Positions 47,001-58,617 of a DNA stretch of 64,000 bases are shown in pieces; positions within the stretch are counted from its first letter, which is position 1, and each line of letters starts with the position of its first letter. The DNA comes from Juglans regia (Eukaryota; Streptophyta; Magnoliopsida; Fagales; Juglandaceae), in assembly GCF_001411555.2 (NCBI RefSeq), contig NC_049912.1, positions 23,941,722 to 24,005,721 of the forward strand, in the 5' to 3' direction. Position numbers and translations under genes: made by a program. The notes beneath the pieces were generated by a model. The model did not search any database. It was not told where the DNA came from and worked only from the letters and a program-made list of their open reading frames with translations.

Positions 47001-47027
47001 TATGCCATCCAGAACTGCCGGTTCCAT
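44008..47027 (-). CDS. TOPP: Serine/threonine phosphatase PP1 catalytic subunit (TOPP-like)
   Basis: Exons on the minus strand: 47027-46853, 44998-44439, 44351-44133, and a probable last exon at 44013-44008 with only Ile and stop, giving 319 residues. If the last intron is not removed, the frame continues to 44055 (343 residues). The metal-binding blocks of PP1/PP2A are present: GDIHGQ, GDYVDRG, RGNHES, then HGG and the late His region ([15 protein letters not shown]). [16 protein letters not shown] is typical of PP1, and [11 protein letters not shown] of exon 1 fits plant TOPPs. The usual GNHECA reads GNHESA. PP1 acts with targeting subunits in nucleus and cytosol; its specificity is set by partners. 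Intron 1 is 1854 bp. The C-terminal end after KPGNTTKLK is uncertain; the catalytic domain is complete. Confidence 0.9.
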
Positions 47028-47835
47028 ATCTGTGTAGGTTCTTTGACCCCAAAATCTGATCTCCTTCAGACTGAAACAAACAAGCAGGGGACAAAAGAAA
47101 AGAAAAGCAGAGAAGAATAATAAAGAACAGCCACTTTGATATTCTTCTTTGGTTGCAATCGCTTACATGACTTGGAGAGAGAGAGAGAGCTTTAAAAAGT
47201 TCGAATCAAACTGGGACTTCTTTAGCTGTGATGTCTCTTGGAGCTTCGGAAAAGGAACGGTAACCAATAAATTGGAAAGCAAGGAATATATTCTTTTGAG
47301 AGAACAGGGAAGAAATTAGAATCACAGAGAGAGAGAGATACAGAGAGAAGGAAAGATAAAATTATCTTCACACGAAGAGCGAAAGACAGAAAAGAGTGAG
47401 GGGAGGATGGACAAAAGTGGAGGGTGTTGCCTTTGTGAGTGCGGAACCCCGAAGAACTCACTCACTCACTCACTCACTCACCCAAAGATAATGCCCGCCG
47501 CCGAGGACGACGCATCTAGTCATGTTGTAATAAACTCTTGTTAGATTTTGCAATTTTTTTTTTTTAGTACTTTGGAAGTTGAAACCGGAGGGTCGAGAAT
47601 TATGCTCAACAAAAGAATACGAGCGCACCCTTTTGTCTGCCATCCATGAACATCCAGTGATGTCCCACTCGTTAATATTTCGTTTGATAAATAAATTCAT
47701 TTCAATTTATTTTAATTTATTATTATAATTTTTTTAAATTTTAATATTAAAAAAAAAAATAGACTTGCTCAGTTTTTAGTTCTTATTGTGTGTACACAGT
47801 AGGGTGGGGCCACATTTGCAATAAAACTTCCTTTA
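47028..47835. promoter_or_regulatory. PP1 leader and upstream region
   Basis: Purine/pyrimidine-rich DNA upstream of PP1 on the minus strand, with GA runs at 47175-47189 and 47324-47336 and a CTCA tandem run at about 47457-47481. The promoter is presumably here, but no precise elements are assigned. Small frames are not called. Confidence 0.45.
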
Positions 47836-48556
47836 TAGGGGTGTAAACTCAAATCGAAAAATCGGAAAATCGGACCGGACCGGACCGAACCGGACCGATT
47901 TTACCGGTTTTGAACCGGTCCGGTCTGGAACCGGTTTTTAAAACGTAAAAACCGGCCGGTTCCGGTCCGGTTCCGATTCCGGAATTTTTTGGACCGGATA
48001 GGACCGGTTGATTAAAAAAAATAAAAAATAATATTTTTATATATAAGTTTTATACAAAATATTTTATATATATTAAATATTAATATATATAAGTTTTATA
48101 TATAATGTATAATTATAAATTTTTATGTGAAATTTTATATATAACATATATATTCATATATGAAATAATTTCTTATTATAATTTATAAATTATTACATAA
48201 AATGTTAATACTAAATCACTAAAAGTTTATAACTAATACTAATATATAACTTATAATTATACCAATAGTCTAATATTAATACTATTATATAGTCTAATAT
48301 ATTAATAAAAGTAGAAAACAGTTTTTTTTAAATCAATTTTTTTTTTTTATAAACAAATTTTTAATGACAAATTGTGAAATTTCTATTTTTAAAAAATTGG
48401 AAAACCGGACCGGACCGGACCGGAAACCGGTAAAACCGGAAGTACCAATTTAGGAGGGTAACCGGTGCGTAATCGATTTTAAAAAATATAAAATCGATAC
48501 ATACCGATTCGGTCCTAAATTTTATCCAAAATCAAACCGGACCGGTTCCACTCCTA
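47836..48556. mobile_element. hAT-type non-autonomous element with CCGG-rich ends
   Basis: 721 bp, flanked by a perfect 8-bp duplication TTCCTTTA (47828-47835 and 48557-48564). Ends are TAGGGGTG and, reverse-complemented, TAGGAGTG. Both subterminal regions are packed with ACCGGACCGG/CCGGTTCCGG words in opposite orientations, so the ends can pair. The middle is almost pure A/T. No transposase. It has the same architecture as the element at 36997. Confidence 0.88.
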
Positions 48557-48564
48557 TTCCTTTA

Positions 48565-50895
48565 TATGCATAACATAGAAAAGCAAGAATGAGGTCCACG
48601 TTTGCATCAGATTCACTCACACCAAGGATGAGGCCCACGTCTGCTGACAGGAGAATAATAGAAGAGTCTAGAGGGTTACGAAAAGCACTAGAAAGAAAGA
48701 AAGAAAAAAACAAAAGAAAGAAGGGAAAAACAAAGCAGTTACGGGAGCAACAGAGAAGGGAGATTCCGTGGCCAAGAGAGAGAAATAGCAGCTGGAAATG
48801 GATAAAAGGAAGGGAAAAATGCCAGAGAAAGGGAGTCAGTTAGTTTACAATCTCATTTTCTGTTTTTACATTCCAGAGGTTTTCGAGAAATATTAGGGTT
48901 TTTCATTTTGGTGAGTTTTGATGTTGATAATGGTAAATTTAGGCTAAATCTGTAGCTTGGGCTGTGATAAAACTTTCCTTTGCTCCTTATCATTTGTTGG
49001 ATTTCTATAGATCTTGATTTATATATTTCACTATATCTGAAATCAAGTCTCTGAGAATGGGCTTCTGTTGGATGCTCTCGTTCTTATTCCTGTTCTGTTG
49101 TTGACACTAGGCACAGCAGAACCTTGAATCAATCCAGGTGTCTCTCAGCCAAGTCTCAGCCAAGTGTTAAAGTAAAAATTGGTTGATGATTAGTGATAGA
49201 TCCTTTTAAAGCCATGGTACATGATCTCTGAGTTTATGTTCTTCAAATTGCATTTTGTTAATACCTTGATTGGATTAATAAAAGGAGAGTATTACCCAAA
49301 AATCTTGGTGATATGTGAGTTAAAAGAAAGTCTAAAATTGCAACCCTGGTGATTGACAGACTGTTTTTACAAAATCTCTAATTACTTTATTGTCCTTTTA
49401 ATTTTCTTTTATATTAGGGTGAAGTTTAAATTTCAATTGGTTGTCATAAGTCGAATAGTTTATTTTATTGAAATTTGAATTACTCTGATTTAGTCTATTT
49501 CCCTTCCAAAAAATATTCAAAACCAAGGCACTCTAGAAAATCAACTATACATGTCAATAGCAACATATCCTCCTTTGTGAATATAACATTTCCTGATTTG
49601 TTTACTTATTTTCATACAAAATTTGTTTCCAAGTGTCATATCATCCACGCTCTTTTCAAATCTGAATTTTTGCAATTTCATACTATTAATTGGCTGGAAC
49701 TCCTTTTGTATTACAACTAGTTAACTTCTACACTTGGGAATAATAGTTTGGAAGCCATCAGAGAGCCTCCAATAGTCCATCAAGATTTGGCAGTGCACCG
49801 GAACAAGAGCATTGATAAGACACCAAAGTATACAGCGGCCAAACAGACAAGATGCATACGCCGAAGGTAAGAAGAAACAGGGAAATTTTGAGACAAATAC
49901 AACCACAAAAGGCCCAAAGAGAGCAAAGTGATGGAACCACATACACCAAAGAAAAGCGCTAGAAACACCAACAAAGGGGAAAATATGGCAAATGCAGCAA
50001 CGAGATTTTCTGCAAGTTTTTACCTATCAGTGAAAAACAAAAATAGAATCCAGCAAGTTTTCAAAGAAAAGCAGCATGTTCCAGTTGTAGATTGGATACA
50101 CCAAATGAGGGCAGAGATCTGTCGGAGTTTCAAACTTGTTCAAAATCGAACCTTGAAAGAAAATCATGAAACAGTTCCATAACTTGGCAGCCTCAATACA
50201 TAAATGTTGTAAGGTAAATTCTTCTCGGCAGCCGGTTTTTTAATCCTACTACGCTCAACTTGTGGCAAACCCGGTCTAAGCCGGGCTGGGGAGCCACGTC
50301 ACGTATCAGACGAAAAAACCTCTTTCCTCCTTAATGAAAACCTCCTTCCTCGTTTCGAAATTCCCAGATCGATATCCTCCTTGTTCGCCTCTCTCTCTCT
50401 CTCTTTCTCTCTCTTCAATTGTAGATCCGTTTGTTTTGAGTGGCTAAGCTCTTCAAGCGTACATTTTCAAGTGTAGATTCGTTTACTATAAGTAGATCAA
50501 TGAGAGTATAAGGACGATTTTTCTCTGGGGTTAAAGAAAAATTAGTGTAAATATCTCTGCTGGGGTTTAAAGAAAGATTGTACAAATTGTTTTTTGTTTC
50601 TTCTGGGAGATTGTAAACACAGATGAGAACGGGGGATGTTTCTTGAGGGGGGAGAACCAGCTTGAAGAAAAATTATAACAGATTTTTTTTATATTTTTTT
50701 AAGAGAGATTGTAATGGGTGGCTATACGAACAGAGTACATGCTTATATGAAGTAATCATCTTTTCATTCTTTAAACGGGCAAAATTTTCAACTAAAGAGA
50801 GACATCAAAATCACAAAGAGCCAACGTAAAACTTTGGAAATAAACACTCTTTAATTCAAGAGAAGATTTATGAGCGTCCTATGTTTTGATATATC
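48565..50895. other. Intergenic between PP1 and DUF2828 genes
   Basis: A near-repeat, GAATGAGGTCCACGTTTGC and GGATGAGGCCCACGTCTGC, lies at about 48587-48642. A CT run lies at 50391-50412. About 50640-50895 is probably 3' flank of the DUF2828 gene. Apart from the candidate exon noted separately, nothing coding is supported. Confidence 0.45.
49780..50010 (-). pseudogene. Possible orphan exon of a small membrane protein
   Basis: Minus-strand frame following a CTTGCAG acceptor-like site at about 50015. It runs as about 76 codons to a TGA at 49780-49782, with two or three strongly hydrophobic stretches separated by a short polar loop (SQNFPVSSYLRRMH). Codon and residue composition look more coding-like than nearby frames. 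No ATG start of its own and no family recognised. It may be a gene fragment or chance. Confidence 0.25.
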
Positions 50896-52890
50896 TCAGT
50901 CATATACAACAAGTTTCTTGTACTCTTCACCAGAGATAGCTATTCCCATCACATCTTCGGGGTTAACAATCCCACCTCCCTCCAAGAAAATAGTCAGCAA
51001 ATTCTTTGAAAACCCGCTCACCAATGCCACACCACTCTGCCTCGCTACCACCGGAGTGGAGGATGAGTCCCTTAGGTTCCAAAACACGATCTCCGGCACC
51101 CTGTTGTATCCTTTATTCCTAAACTTCCTTTGTATAACCTCATAATCCGTTTCCCATCCTCGCATCCCCTCAAATTCTTCACCACAATGATACCCGCACG
51201 CACTATCAAATTCCATATCGCTAAAAACAATGACTCTCTTAATTAGCTGCTCCTCAGTAAGATTGCCATCAACCGCAACTTGCAAGATTTGGTCAAAGAC
51301 TTTCTGAAAGTCGGTATTGCAACCCCAGTCCATATTCCTTACGAATTGAATCTTCTCCAGAAGTGTAAACCCTTCAATCAAATGAAGCTGAGGATTCTCG
51401 CTAAAAGTAATCACCATCCCCTTCCAAGGCTCTTCACTCAGCTCCGAAACCAATAGCCCCAGCGCCAAGCATACCTCCATGGGTGTCCCAGACATACTCC
51501 CCGAGACATCACAAACCGCGATGCAATTCGTGAGCTTCCCTTTCTTGGAAAGGTCAGCAACCATTCTTTCCCACTGAAGCTCAGCCACTTTTCCACCATC
51601 TTCATCAATCAGCGACTTGATAATCTCATGGGGAAGCAGTGCCCCGGCGGCAATCTTCGCCTTCCCACTCCTGACCTTCTCCAGATACTCCTCGAACCTC
51701 TCCTTATCGTGCCTCGAAAACAACTTCTTGTAGGTCTTCATGGCAACCGAAGCAACCCTATTATACGGCAACGAGTTCCACTCATTGGCGCTCATAAAAA
51801 CCTCCGGCAACTCCAACGCCTTATGCAACGGGCCTAGAACTTGCTTCCTCAATCTATCCCGAGCCCTATACACGTAATGCGCCTCATCAATTCCTTCGTA
51901 CTCTTTCTCGGACTCTTGCGAGAAGACCCGCCGGGCAATCCCTTCACATATCAACAGAGACTTGTCGTACGAAGAATCAATCGACGGGCACCATTTCGCC
52001 GCAAGACTAATCTTATGAACTTCCCCGCAGCCCAAAGCTCCTACATCCGATTTCAAAAGATCGGCAAACACATCGCAGATGCAATCAAAAAGAAACCGAT
52101 AATCCGAGTCGTTGTTATAGCGTTCCAAAGCCTTTTTAGCATTGGAAATCTCCCTCCCTTTTCTCAAAGCCCTAGCCTTCCCCTTATCAATAGCCCCACT
52201 TATCTCCCCGACCTTCTTCAATACATGCTCCTCCGAAACATCCCCGCTCTTCCCCCCTTTTCCCCCCTTCAATTTCTTGGAATTATTTATCCGGTGATGT
52301 CTCCCCCTCGTCCTTTCCTCCCTGGCTTCCTTCGCGAGTTTGCGCACGTCGCGGCCTTCAAGGATCCGATAGAGAATCTCGGGCAAGTCCTTGAGATACC
52401 CGAAATCCGCGAGAGCTCCGATGTTGAGAGCTAGGGTTTTAGGGTGGGTTTTGTGGAGCCAAAAAGCCGAGGTATAGAATCCTTCCTTATCTGACTTTCC
52501 TGTGCCTCTCACACCCCTAAGATTGAAAATCAGTTTCAGGGTGACGAGAGGGTCGCGGGCCCAGGCAATTTGGAGCCGTTCGATCAGATCATCGGGCGCG
52601 GTATCGGGCACCACGTGAAAGAAGAAGTCGAGACAGGAGTTCCCAGCCGATAAAAAGGTCGCAGAGAGGTTTTCCGTGAGTCCCATAGGTGGCATTTCGT
52701 CGTCACCGTCGAGGTGAAAGCGACAGTCGGTGTCGTGGAAGACATCATGATCATCTGTCGGCTGTTCTCCGCTAAGGTGGAGGCTGGATATGGAGACAAT
52801 AGAACCAACGGCGGGTGTTTGGTCTGGAAAGTAGTTTCCGGCGACATCAACAGCTTCTGGTGGACCAAGGAGACGTCGGGCAGAGGCCAT
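50896..52890 (-). CDS. DUF2828 family protein with von Willebrand A-like domain
   Basis: Intronless frame of 664 residues from ATG at 52890, which has A at -3 and G at +4. The open frame extends 25 codons upstream, but without an ATG. The N-terminal half is mainly helical, with the family phrase LDFFFHVVPDT (about residues 87-97) and a basic region rich in Lys/Arg/Gly (about 180-245). The C-terminal third looks like a von Willebrand A fold with a full metal-binding (MIDAS) set: DVSGS (Asp461, Ser463, Ser465), Thr526 in GCNTDF and Asp558 in FSDMEFD. DUF2828 proteins occur in plants and some giant viruses and have no established role. The layout of helical repeats followed by a MIDAS-bearing A domain is reminiscent of Ro60/TROVE RNA-binding proteins; that is my inference. 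A signal peptide or membrane segment is not apparent. Confidence 0.9.
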   Translation of the reverse strand: MASARRLLGPPEAVDVAGNYFPDQTPAVGSIVSISSLHLSGEQPTDDHDVFHDTDCRFHLDGDDEMPPMGLTENLSATFLSAGNSCLDFFFHVVPDTAPDDLIERLQIAWARDPLVTLKLIFNLRGVRGTGKSDKEGFYTSAFWLHKTHPKTLALNIGALADFGYLKDLPEILYRILEGRDVRKLAKEAREERTRGRHHRINNSKKLKGGKGGKSGDVSEEHVLKKVGEISGAIDKGKARALRKGREISNAKKALERYNNDSDYRFLFDCICDVFADLLKSDVGALGCGEVHKISLAAKWCPSIDSSYDKSLLICEGIARRVFSQESEKEYEGIDEAHYVYRARDRLRKQVLGPLHKALELPEVFMSANEWNSLPYNRVASVAMKTYKKLFSRHDKERFEEYLEKVRSGKAKIAAGALLPHEIIKSLIDEDGGKVAELQWERMVADLSKKGKLTNCIAVCDVSGSMSGTPMEVCLALGLLVSELSEEPWKGMVITFSENPQLHLIEGFTLLEKIQFVRNMDWGCNTDFQKVFDQILQVAVDGNLTEEQLIKRVIVFSDMEFDSACGYHCGEEFEGMRGWETDYEVIQRKFRNKGYNRVPEIVFWNLRDSSSTPVVARQSGVALVSGFSKNLLTIFLEGGGIVNPEDVMGIAISGEEYKKLVVYD

Positions 52891-53202
52891 GCTTTTGGGG
52901 TGATGGTTTTGGACTTTGGAGTTCCATGGCCCTATTATATTTGAAGCTGCTAAGGGCTTGTTCAAGGCGCTATGTATAGGAAGTTCAATTCATTGTTGTA
53001 GGACATATAGAGATTCACAGTTTCTTCCATTATTTAGCAAACACCTGTGGTTCTTAGAAGAAAGTCTTCTCTCATGATACGTGGCAAGTTTTCACTGTGA
53101 AGTGTAGGTTGGTCAATGTAGGCTGTGGTGTAGGTAATTAGAACACCGTTTCTTCGAAACCACGTCTTACATTATTTCCCAACAACATTTTTTAAAAGAA
53201 TA
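52891..53202. promoter_or_regulatory. Upstream region of the DUF2828 gene
   Basis: Presumed leader and promoter on the minus strand. No individual element can be assigned with confidence. Confidence 0.35.
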
Positions 53203-53315
53203 ATTCTATACATCAGCCTATACTCTTCACACATTATGTATTTAATTTTTTTTTTAACTCAATACATTAAATGTGTTGAGTGTGTGATAAATAGTAGACT
53301 GATGTAAATATTTTT
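53203..53315. mobile_element. Short MITE or hairpin element
   Basis: CTATACATCAGCCTATACTC...TTCACACAT on the left pairs with GTGTGTGATAAATAGTAG...ACTGATGTAAAT on the right. It forms an imperfect hairpin of about 113 bp. Confidence 0.55.
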
Positions 53316-55527
53316 CCTTTTAAAAAATACGTGATTATCGAGATTCGGTGGAATGATATTTTATTTTATTTTATTTAATAATTAAGTAATAATTTTTTTA
53401 ATTTTTTTAAATATTTATAGATATTTAAAAAAATTATAAATATTTTAAAAAAACAAGAAAAACCTAAACCTTTCATTTTATTTTATTTTTCGTATAATTA
53501 GTTGGGTCCATTCAAAGATTTTAATCACAAGCGGAAAGAATTTTATATTATTATTATTCATTATTGTTTTTTTTTTTTTTTTAATCTTAGGGCGATATCG
53601 ACCACTAAAAGAAAGAAATGTATATTATGTTTTGTTTCCATATAGGATGGTCCTTAATACTGTTTCTACGCTGTTTTTTGCTTTTTTAGGAAGTCTCTAC
53701 GCTGTTGTTTATGATGCCTTTTGTGGAGTTTTGTCTTATTTCTCTAAGTTGTAATAATTATTTTAAGGGTGACGTTATATACACAGTAGTGTGCAGTTTT
53801 TTTTTTTTTTTGGCCAATTTAAGTATTTTAAAATTAATAAAATAGTTTAATTAAAAGTTTTTATTAGATTTTAAGAAATAAAAAAAAAATTGAATAAAAA
53901 TATTATAAAATTAAAAATTTATTTGAATATTATTATTTTAAATATTAATTTTATTTTGAAGTTTGAAATTTTTGTATTATTTTTTTGTTTTGTTTTAAAA
54001 TTTATAAAAATTATAATGATTAAATAATAATTAAATAAAATTTTGAACTATGTTTTAAAATTATTTTTTGTTAATTATAATGTTTTCTTTTTAACGATGT
54101 TTAAAAAAAAATTATAAAAAAAATTTAAAATTTCTCATATCATCTCATTAACAAAACGTCACTTAAACTCAAAAGTTCTAAACCGACAATTTGATTCTAA
54201 ATCATTAACCTTCTTTCAATTTGTATCCTTTGCCCAGTTAATTAGTCTATCTAACACCACCAAATTTAAAAGTTTGAGCAATGCTAAATAGAAGTTTAAA
54301 ACGCACATGTTTTGTATATTTTTTAAAAAAACAATAAGGTCCATTATAAATAAAAAAGAAAAAAAAGTTATAAAAAATTCACTTTATATGATAAGTCCAG
54401 CTATTTTTTTAAAGAAAGTGTGCGAGATTTATATACTCTATGATTATATCTAATATTAGTTTGAAAGTTTTGACACGTAAACAATAATTTTTCAAAATTT
54501 GTATAAAAATCAATGATTTTAGGCAGAATTCTTATCATTATTGTTATGATTTTTATCGGTACTTAGCCAAATAATCAAATGACAGAATCTTGAAAGTGAT
54601 TTTTATTTTTGTTTTGATATCTACAAAGAAGATTTAGGCAGAATTGTTATCATCTTTCAATGAACGGAGAAATCAATTCTTATCCAAACGGTCATTGCAT
54701 ACTAATTTAAAAAGGATTTCTTATGTCTTTGCAAAACGACAAAGTTTTAAATAATAATTTTTCATAAGACCAATGGAAAAGGAGATAAACATTATGCTTT
54801 TCTTTCAAATTAGCAACACGACGAAAATACAATTCATTCCTTCAGTTTTTAAATAAATAAATATATTTATAAATAAAACAAAATCATTACAAATATTATG
54901 CAATTATTTATGAAATCTACATCTATCTCATCTCCAATAAATTAAATCCATCTCATCTCACATCTAATCCAAACACACAATTTTTAAAAATCATCACAAT
55001 TCATTTTAACTCACAAATTTCATTATTATTCATAAATCATATCAACTCATTTTATCTCATCTCTCAATCCAAACGAGCCTTAGAAAGAAAAGTTAATTTT
55101 TTTTTTTATTAAAAGTCTAGCATTTTTTAATATCTTTTTTACAAATTTAGTTTAATAATAATATGACTCTTAAATGTGCCCACTAACTGTGTTTTTTTTT
55201 TAATTCCTAATGGTAAAGAAAGTGAAAATTAATAAATTTACATATTTTTTATTTTTTTAATGAATAAGAATATTTAAAAAATACCTCAATACAAAAAATA
55301 TTTACATATTTGAGGTATGCATCTAGTGCACCCTAACATTATCCAGAAAACTTGTTTCTTGCTGGACACGCGTGGGTTTGTCTCCGAGTCTTGTATATAT
55401 GAGCATTCTTAATGGATCCTTTATAATATATTTTTCTTTAAAATATAAAGAAATATTCTCAAAAGTGCCCTCCATTAAATCTTTTATTTTAAAAATACTT
55501 TTACATTCGACTACAATAAACCTCTAA
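53316..55527. other. MITE-rich intergenic DNA
   Basis: Three degenerate elements: about 53815-54175 and about 54885-55083, of the GTTTGGAT/GAGATGAG family (ends TCATCTCATTAACAAAACG and CTCAATCCAAACGAGCC), and about 54275-54460 with GAGCAATGCTAAATAGAAG paired with CTATGATTATATCTAATATT. No gene is seen. Confidence 0.5.
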
Positions 55528-57188
55528 TTAGAATATGAGTAGAAAACTTGAGAATGAATTATTTATTAGAATATGAGTAGGTTCCGTATATGTTTAGGAG
55601 TGCATGGCTATAAATACAAATGTATGTAGTTTATGTGGAATAATCAGAAATAATATAAAACTTGTGGTTTGTTCAAGCCCTAAGTGGATCACAATTTATC
55701 ACTTTTCATCGTAGTAAGATCCTAGTTTCATCAGTGGCATCAGAGCATGGCTACTTCTAAGGAACATCTTGAAAACTTGGAATACAGTCTGCATAAGGTA
55801 TGGGAAGGGACCAAAGACACTAGTTCACGGCTTCAAGTAATGGAAGAAAGTTTGAAGGCAATCGAGGAGTTTTTAGAGGCATCAAAGGAGCAACCATTTC
55901 GTCGGCTAGACAAAGACTTTTCAAAGCAAGAAGAAATGGGGTCGCACTCACGGATTCCACACCAAGGAGAAGGAGGACACCAACAATTCCATCCACGACA
56001 GTTTAAAATGAAATTTCTGTGTTACTCTGGCGATAATCCAACAACATGGGTAAATTGAGCAGTTCAATTTTTTGAATTTCAAGTCATTACTAAAGATCAT
56101 AAGGTGCGATTAGCCTCCTTCCACTTAGAAGGTGAGGCAAATATATGATGGCAATGGGTTCAACGAGTCTACAAGGAGGAAGAAAAACTCATCACCTAGG
56201 ATGACTTTTTGCGGGAGATATTTGTGCAGTTTGGACCAACTGAATACAAGGACTTTGATGAAGCACTATCTCGGATTCGTCTAAACTGGGTCTCTCTGAT
56301 ATTATCATTGTGAGTTTGAACACCTAGCAACAAGGGTGGTTGGTTGGCCTTAAAAGACACTGATAGGCACTTTTTGGGAGGATTGAATGATGAAATCACT
56401 GCGAACGTCCGGATTTTCAAACCAGAAATACTATGTGCGACCATTGAATTGGTAAGAATGAGAAACAATCGGTTAAGTAAACAAAGAGTAAGTACATATC
56501 TAGAATGGAGTCGAACACCGGTTCAAGCAGCAAGGGTCCTTTAAGCGGCCACTATGCCTCCTATAACACATAACAACAACAAACAGGAGTTCGAAAGATT
56601 AAGTTGGGAGGAGATGCAAAAGAAGCGAGAGAAATGGCTATGTTTCAATTACAATGAAAGGTTCACACCGAGATACAAGTGTCGGATGCCTCAAGTCTTC
56701 CAATAGTGGAAGATGCAAAATGAGAAAAAACGGAATAGTTAAAGGGACAGCCTCCATGGTTGCACCTTGAGGATAAGGTTGTTGTGGAAGAGAGGAGGAA
56801 TAATAGAAATGGAACTTGGAAGTCGACTACGAAGTGAAGAAGCCGTAGTGGAGTAGGACAAGAAGTTGGTTGAAGTTTTTTTTTATTCTCGGAAGAGTTA
56901 TTTTTTAATTAGAGTAAAAATAGTTATTAGGGTTGTTAGTTGTTTTGTTGCTTTAAACTAGTTCATGTAAGTTAGAATTGTTATTCTAGTTAGAATAGGA
57001 GTAGGATTGTTATTTTTATTAGAATAGGAGTAAGTTTCCACATATGGTAAGGAATGCATGGCTATAAATACATGGTTATGTAGTTTATGTGGAATAATAA
57101 AAAAATATATAAAACTTGTGGTTTGTTCCCGTCCTAAGTGAATCACAATTTATCACTTTTCATCGTAGTAAGATCCTGGTTTCATCAG
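55528..57188 (+). mobile_element. Short non-autonomous LTR element carrying only gag (TR-GAG-like)
   Basis: Direct repeats at about 55528-55734 and 56990-57188 share TGCATGGCTATAAATACA, GTAGTTTATGTGGAATAAT, AAAACTTGTGGTTTGTTC and a nearly identical 3' end (ATCACAATTTATCACTTTTC ... TTTCATCAG). After the first repeat comes TGGCATCAGAGC (55735-55746), one base from the canonical initiator-tRNA primer site, then a gag start codon. Only about 1.2 kb separate the repeats, and no protease or polymerase is present. The outer LTR edges are not sharply defined and no target duplication was found. Gag features point to a Ty3/gypsy chromovirus-like parent. Confidence 0.75.
55747..56720 (+). pseudogene. 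Gypsy-type gag, degenerate
   Basis: The reading starts at ATG 55747 (MATSKEHLENLEYSLHK) and passes a polar helical N-terminal region and the Retrotrans_gag core (CYSGDNPTTWVN, FHLEGEAN, WQWVQRVYKEEEK, EIFVQFGPTEYKDFDEAL). A decayed zinc knuckle near 56640-56695 reads CFNYNERFTPRYKCRM, with the second Cys and the His both replaced by Tyr. Several in-frame stops, the first at about 56056, and a frame disturbance near 56310 make it non-functional. At least two of the stops stand where Trp is expected. Confidence 0.8.
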
Positions 57189-57494
57189 AGGCTAGGAATA
57201 GGATGTGGTGTTAGGACAAAGTTTACTCTCTAATAGCTATACCACACGTCATCATAAAACGATTATAGTAAAATTGACCTCAATAATCTCATACAAACCT
57301 CCCATATCTCTCTCTTTCTCCCTTCTCTCTCAAGCCGATTGACGTCTGCCTCCTTTCGTTTTATAAAAAATATATATATTTGATTTTAATAAAATGGAAG
57401 CAAAATTGTTCATGATCGAGGAAAACGAAAAAAATGAAATCACGTAAAAATAAATAGATTAAGAACATAAATCGAAACACCAAATTCAAGACAA

Positions 57495-57535
<41 letters not shown>

Positions 57536-57840
57536 AAGTTTATGAACAAGGAAGCGATGGTGGACAGAAAGAGACCACTCCCAATAAAACTTGATACATA
57601 AAGATAAAATCTCATTTAACCCATGTTCTAGTGAATACAAAGAGAAAATTATATAAATATATTGAGGCTCTGATGATAATAGTGGCGCACGGGGGGAGGG
57701 GGGGTTTACTTTGTGTTTGAACCTTGAAAATTTTCTCGAGGATAAATCATGGCGTCATGATTCCTATCAAATATTTATGCAAGACGTTCTAATCTGAAGC
57801 TATGAGGGGTGAGAGAGAGCACGGGCTGTGATGGCTTGAG

Positions 57841-57882
<42 letters not shown>

Positions 57883-58186
57883 ATTGTACAAGATTATAAA
57901 TTTATATGAGGCCGATTTCATTATAATCTTCTAAAAATAGTAGCGTGTCCTTCAATTATTGAAGGGTGTAAATTCCCTCTTCTAGAACTAAAGATGGGTT
58001 CTTTTCTTTTTGGGGTTATAAAATTTTTATCTTTAACAGTCCCTTTCCGAGTAGGACAATCCGATATATGGAGTTTAATGGACACCAATACAAAATTTCC
58101 ACATCAGCAATTTTGTAGGAGGGAGGGAGAGATGGAGGGTTAGGGTTTTATGGGTTTCGGTGTCGGACGGAGATAGCGTGGAGAGA

Positions 58187-58219
<33 letters not shown>

Positions 58220-58610
58220 GCATTGAGAGACCACACGTCGTATGTAGAGAATCGGTGGGCTTATCTGAGTTCAATGGCCTGAACTGGTCTTAGTGGCCTT
58301 CGGAGAGGAGAGACAGAGAGATGGATGAACTTCAGAGAGGAGAGATAGAGAGATGGAGGAGGGAGAGAGGGAGATAGGGAGAATGGTAGAGTTTTTCTTT
58401 TATTCCTCTGTATTGTAGTATATCTCTTTGAGTTTGTGGGCTATACATGGCAATGGGTTATTGGAGTCTTTTAGGTGGGGTTTAATGGATAGACATGTGT
58501 GAAGATAAACTTTATCTTTAAATATTGAGGAAATAATAGTCTATCATAGAAATAAAATTGAAGATGTAAAAATACAATTTTTTCAAAGATGTATCTTTTT
58601 TTCATTGTGC
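57189..58610. other. GA-rich low-complexity intergenic DNA
   Basis: GA microsatellites at about 57499-57532, 57844-57879 and 58192-58219 and many GGAGAGA words up to 58380. Apparent frames in them (for example on the minus strand at 57361-57640) are simple-sequence artefacts. Confidence 0.6.
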
Positions 58611-58617
58611 CATGACC

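Noticed and set aside
51628..52944. Plus-strand frames across the DUF2828 gene, including a 197-codon one
   Set aside because: Composition shadows of the minus-strand gene; no domain is recognisable.
57361..57640. Minus-strand frames with long Ser-Leu repeats
   Set aside because: Translation of a GA microsatellite.
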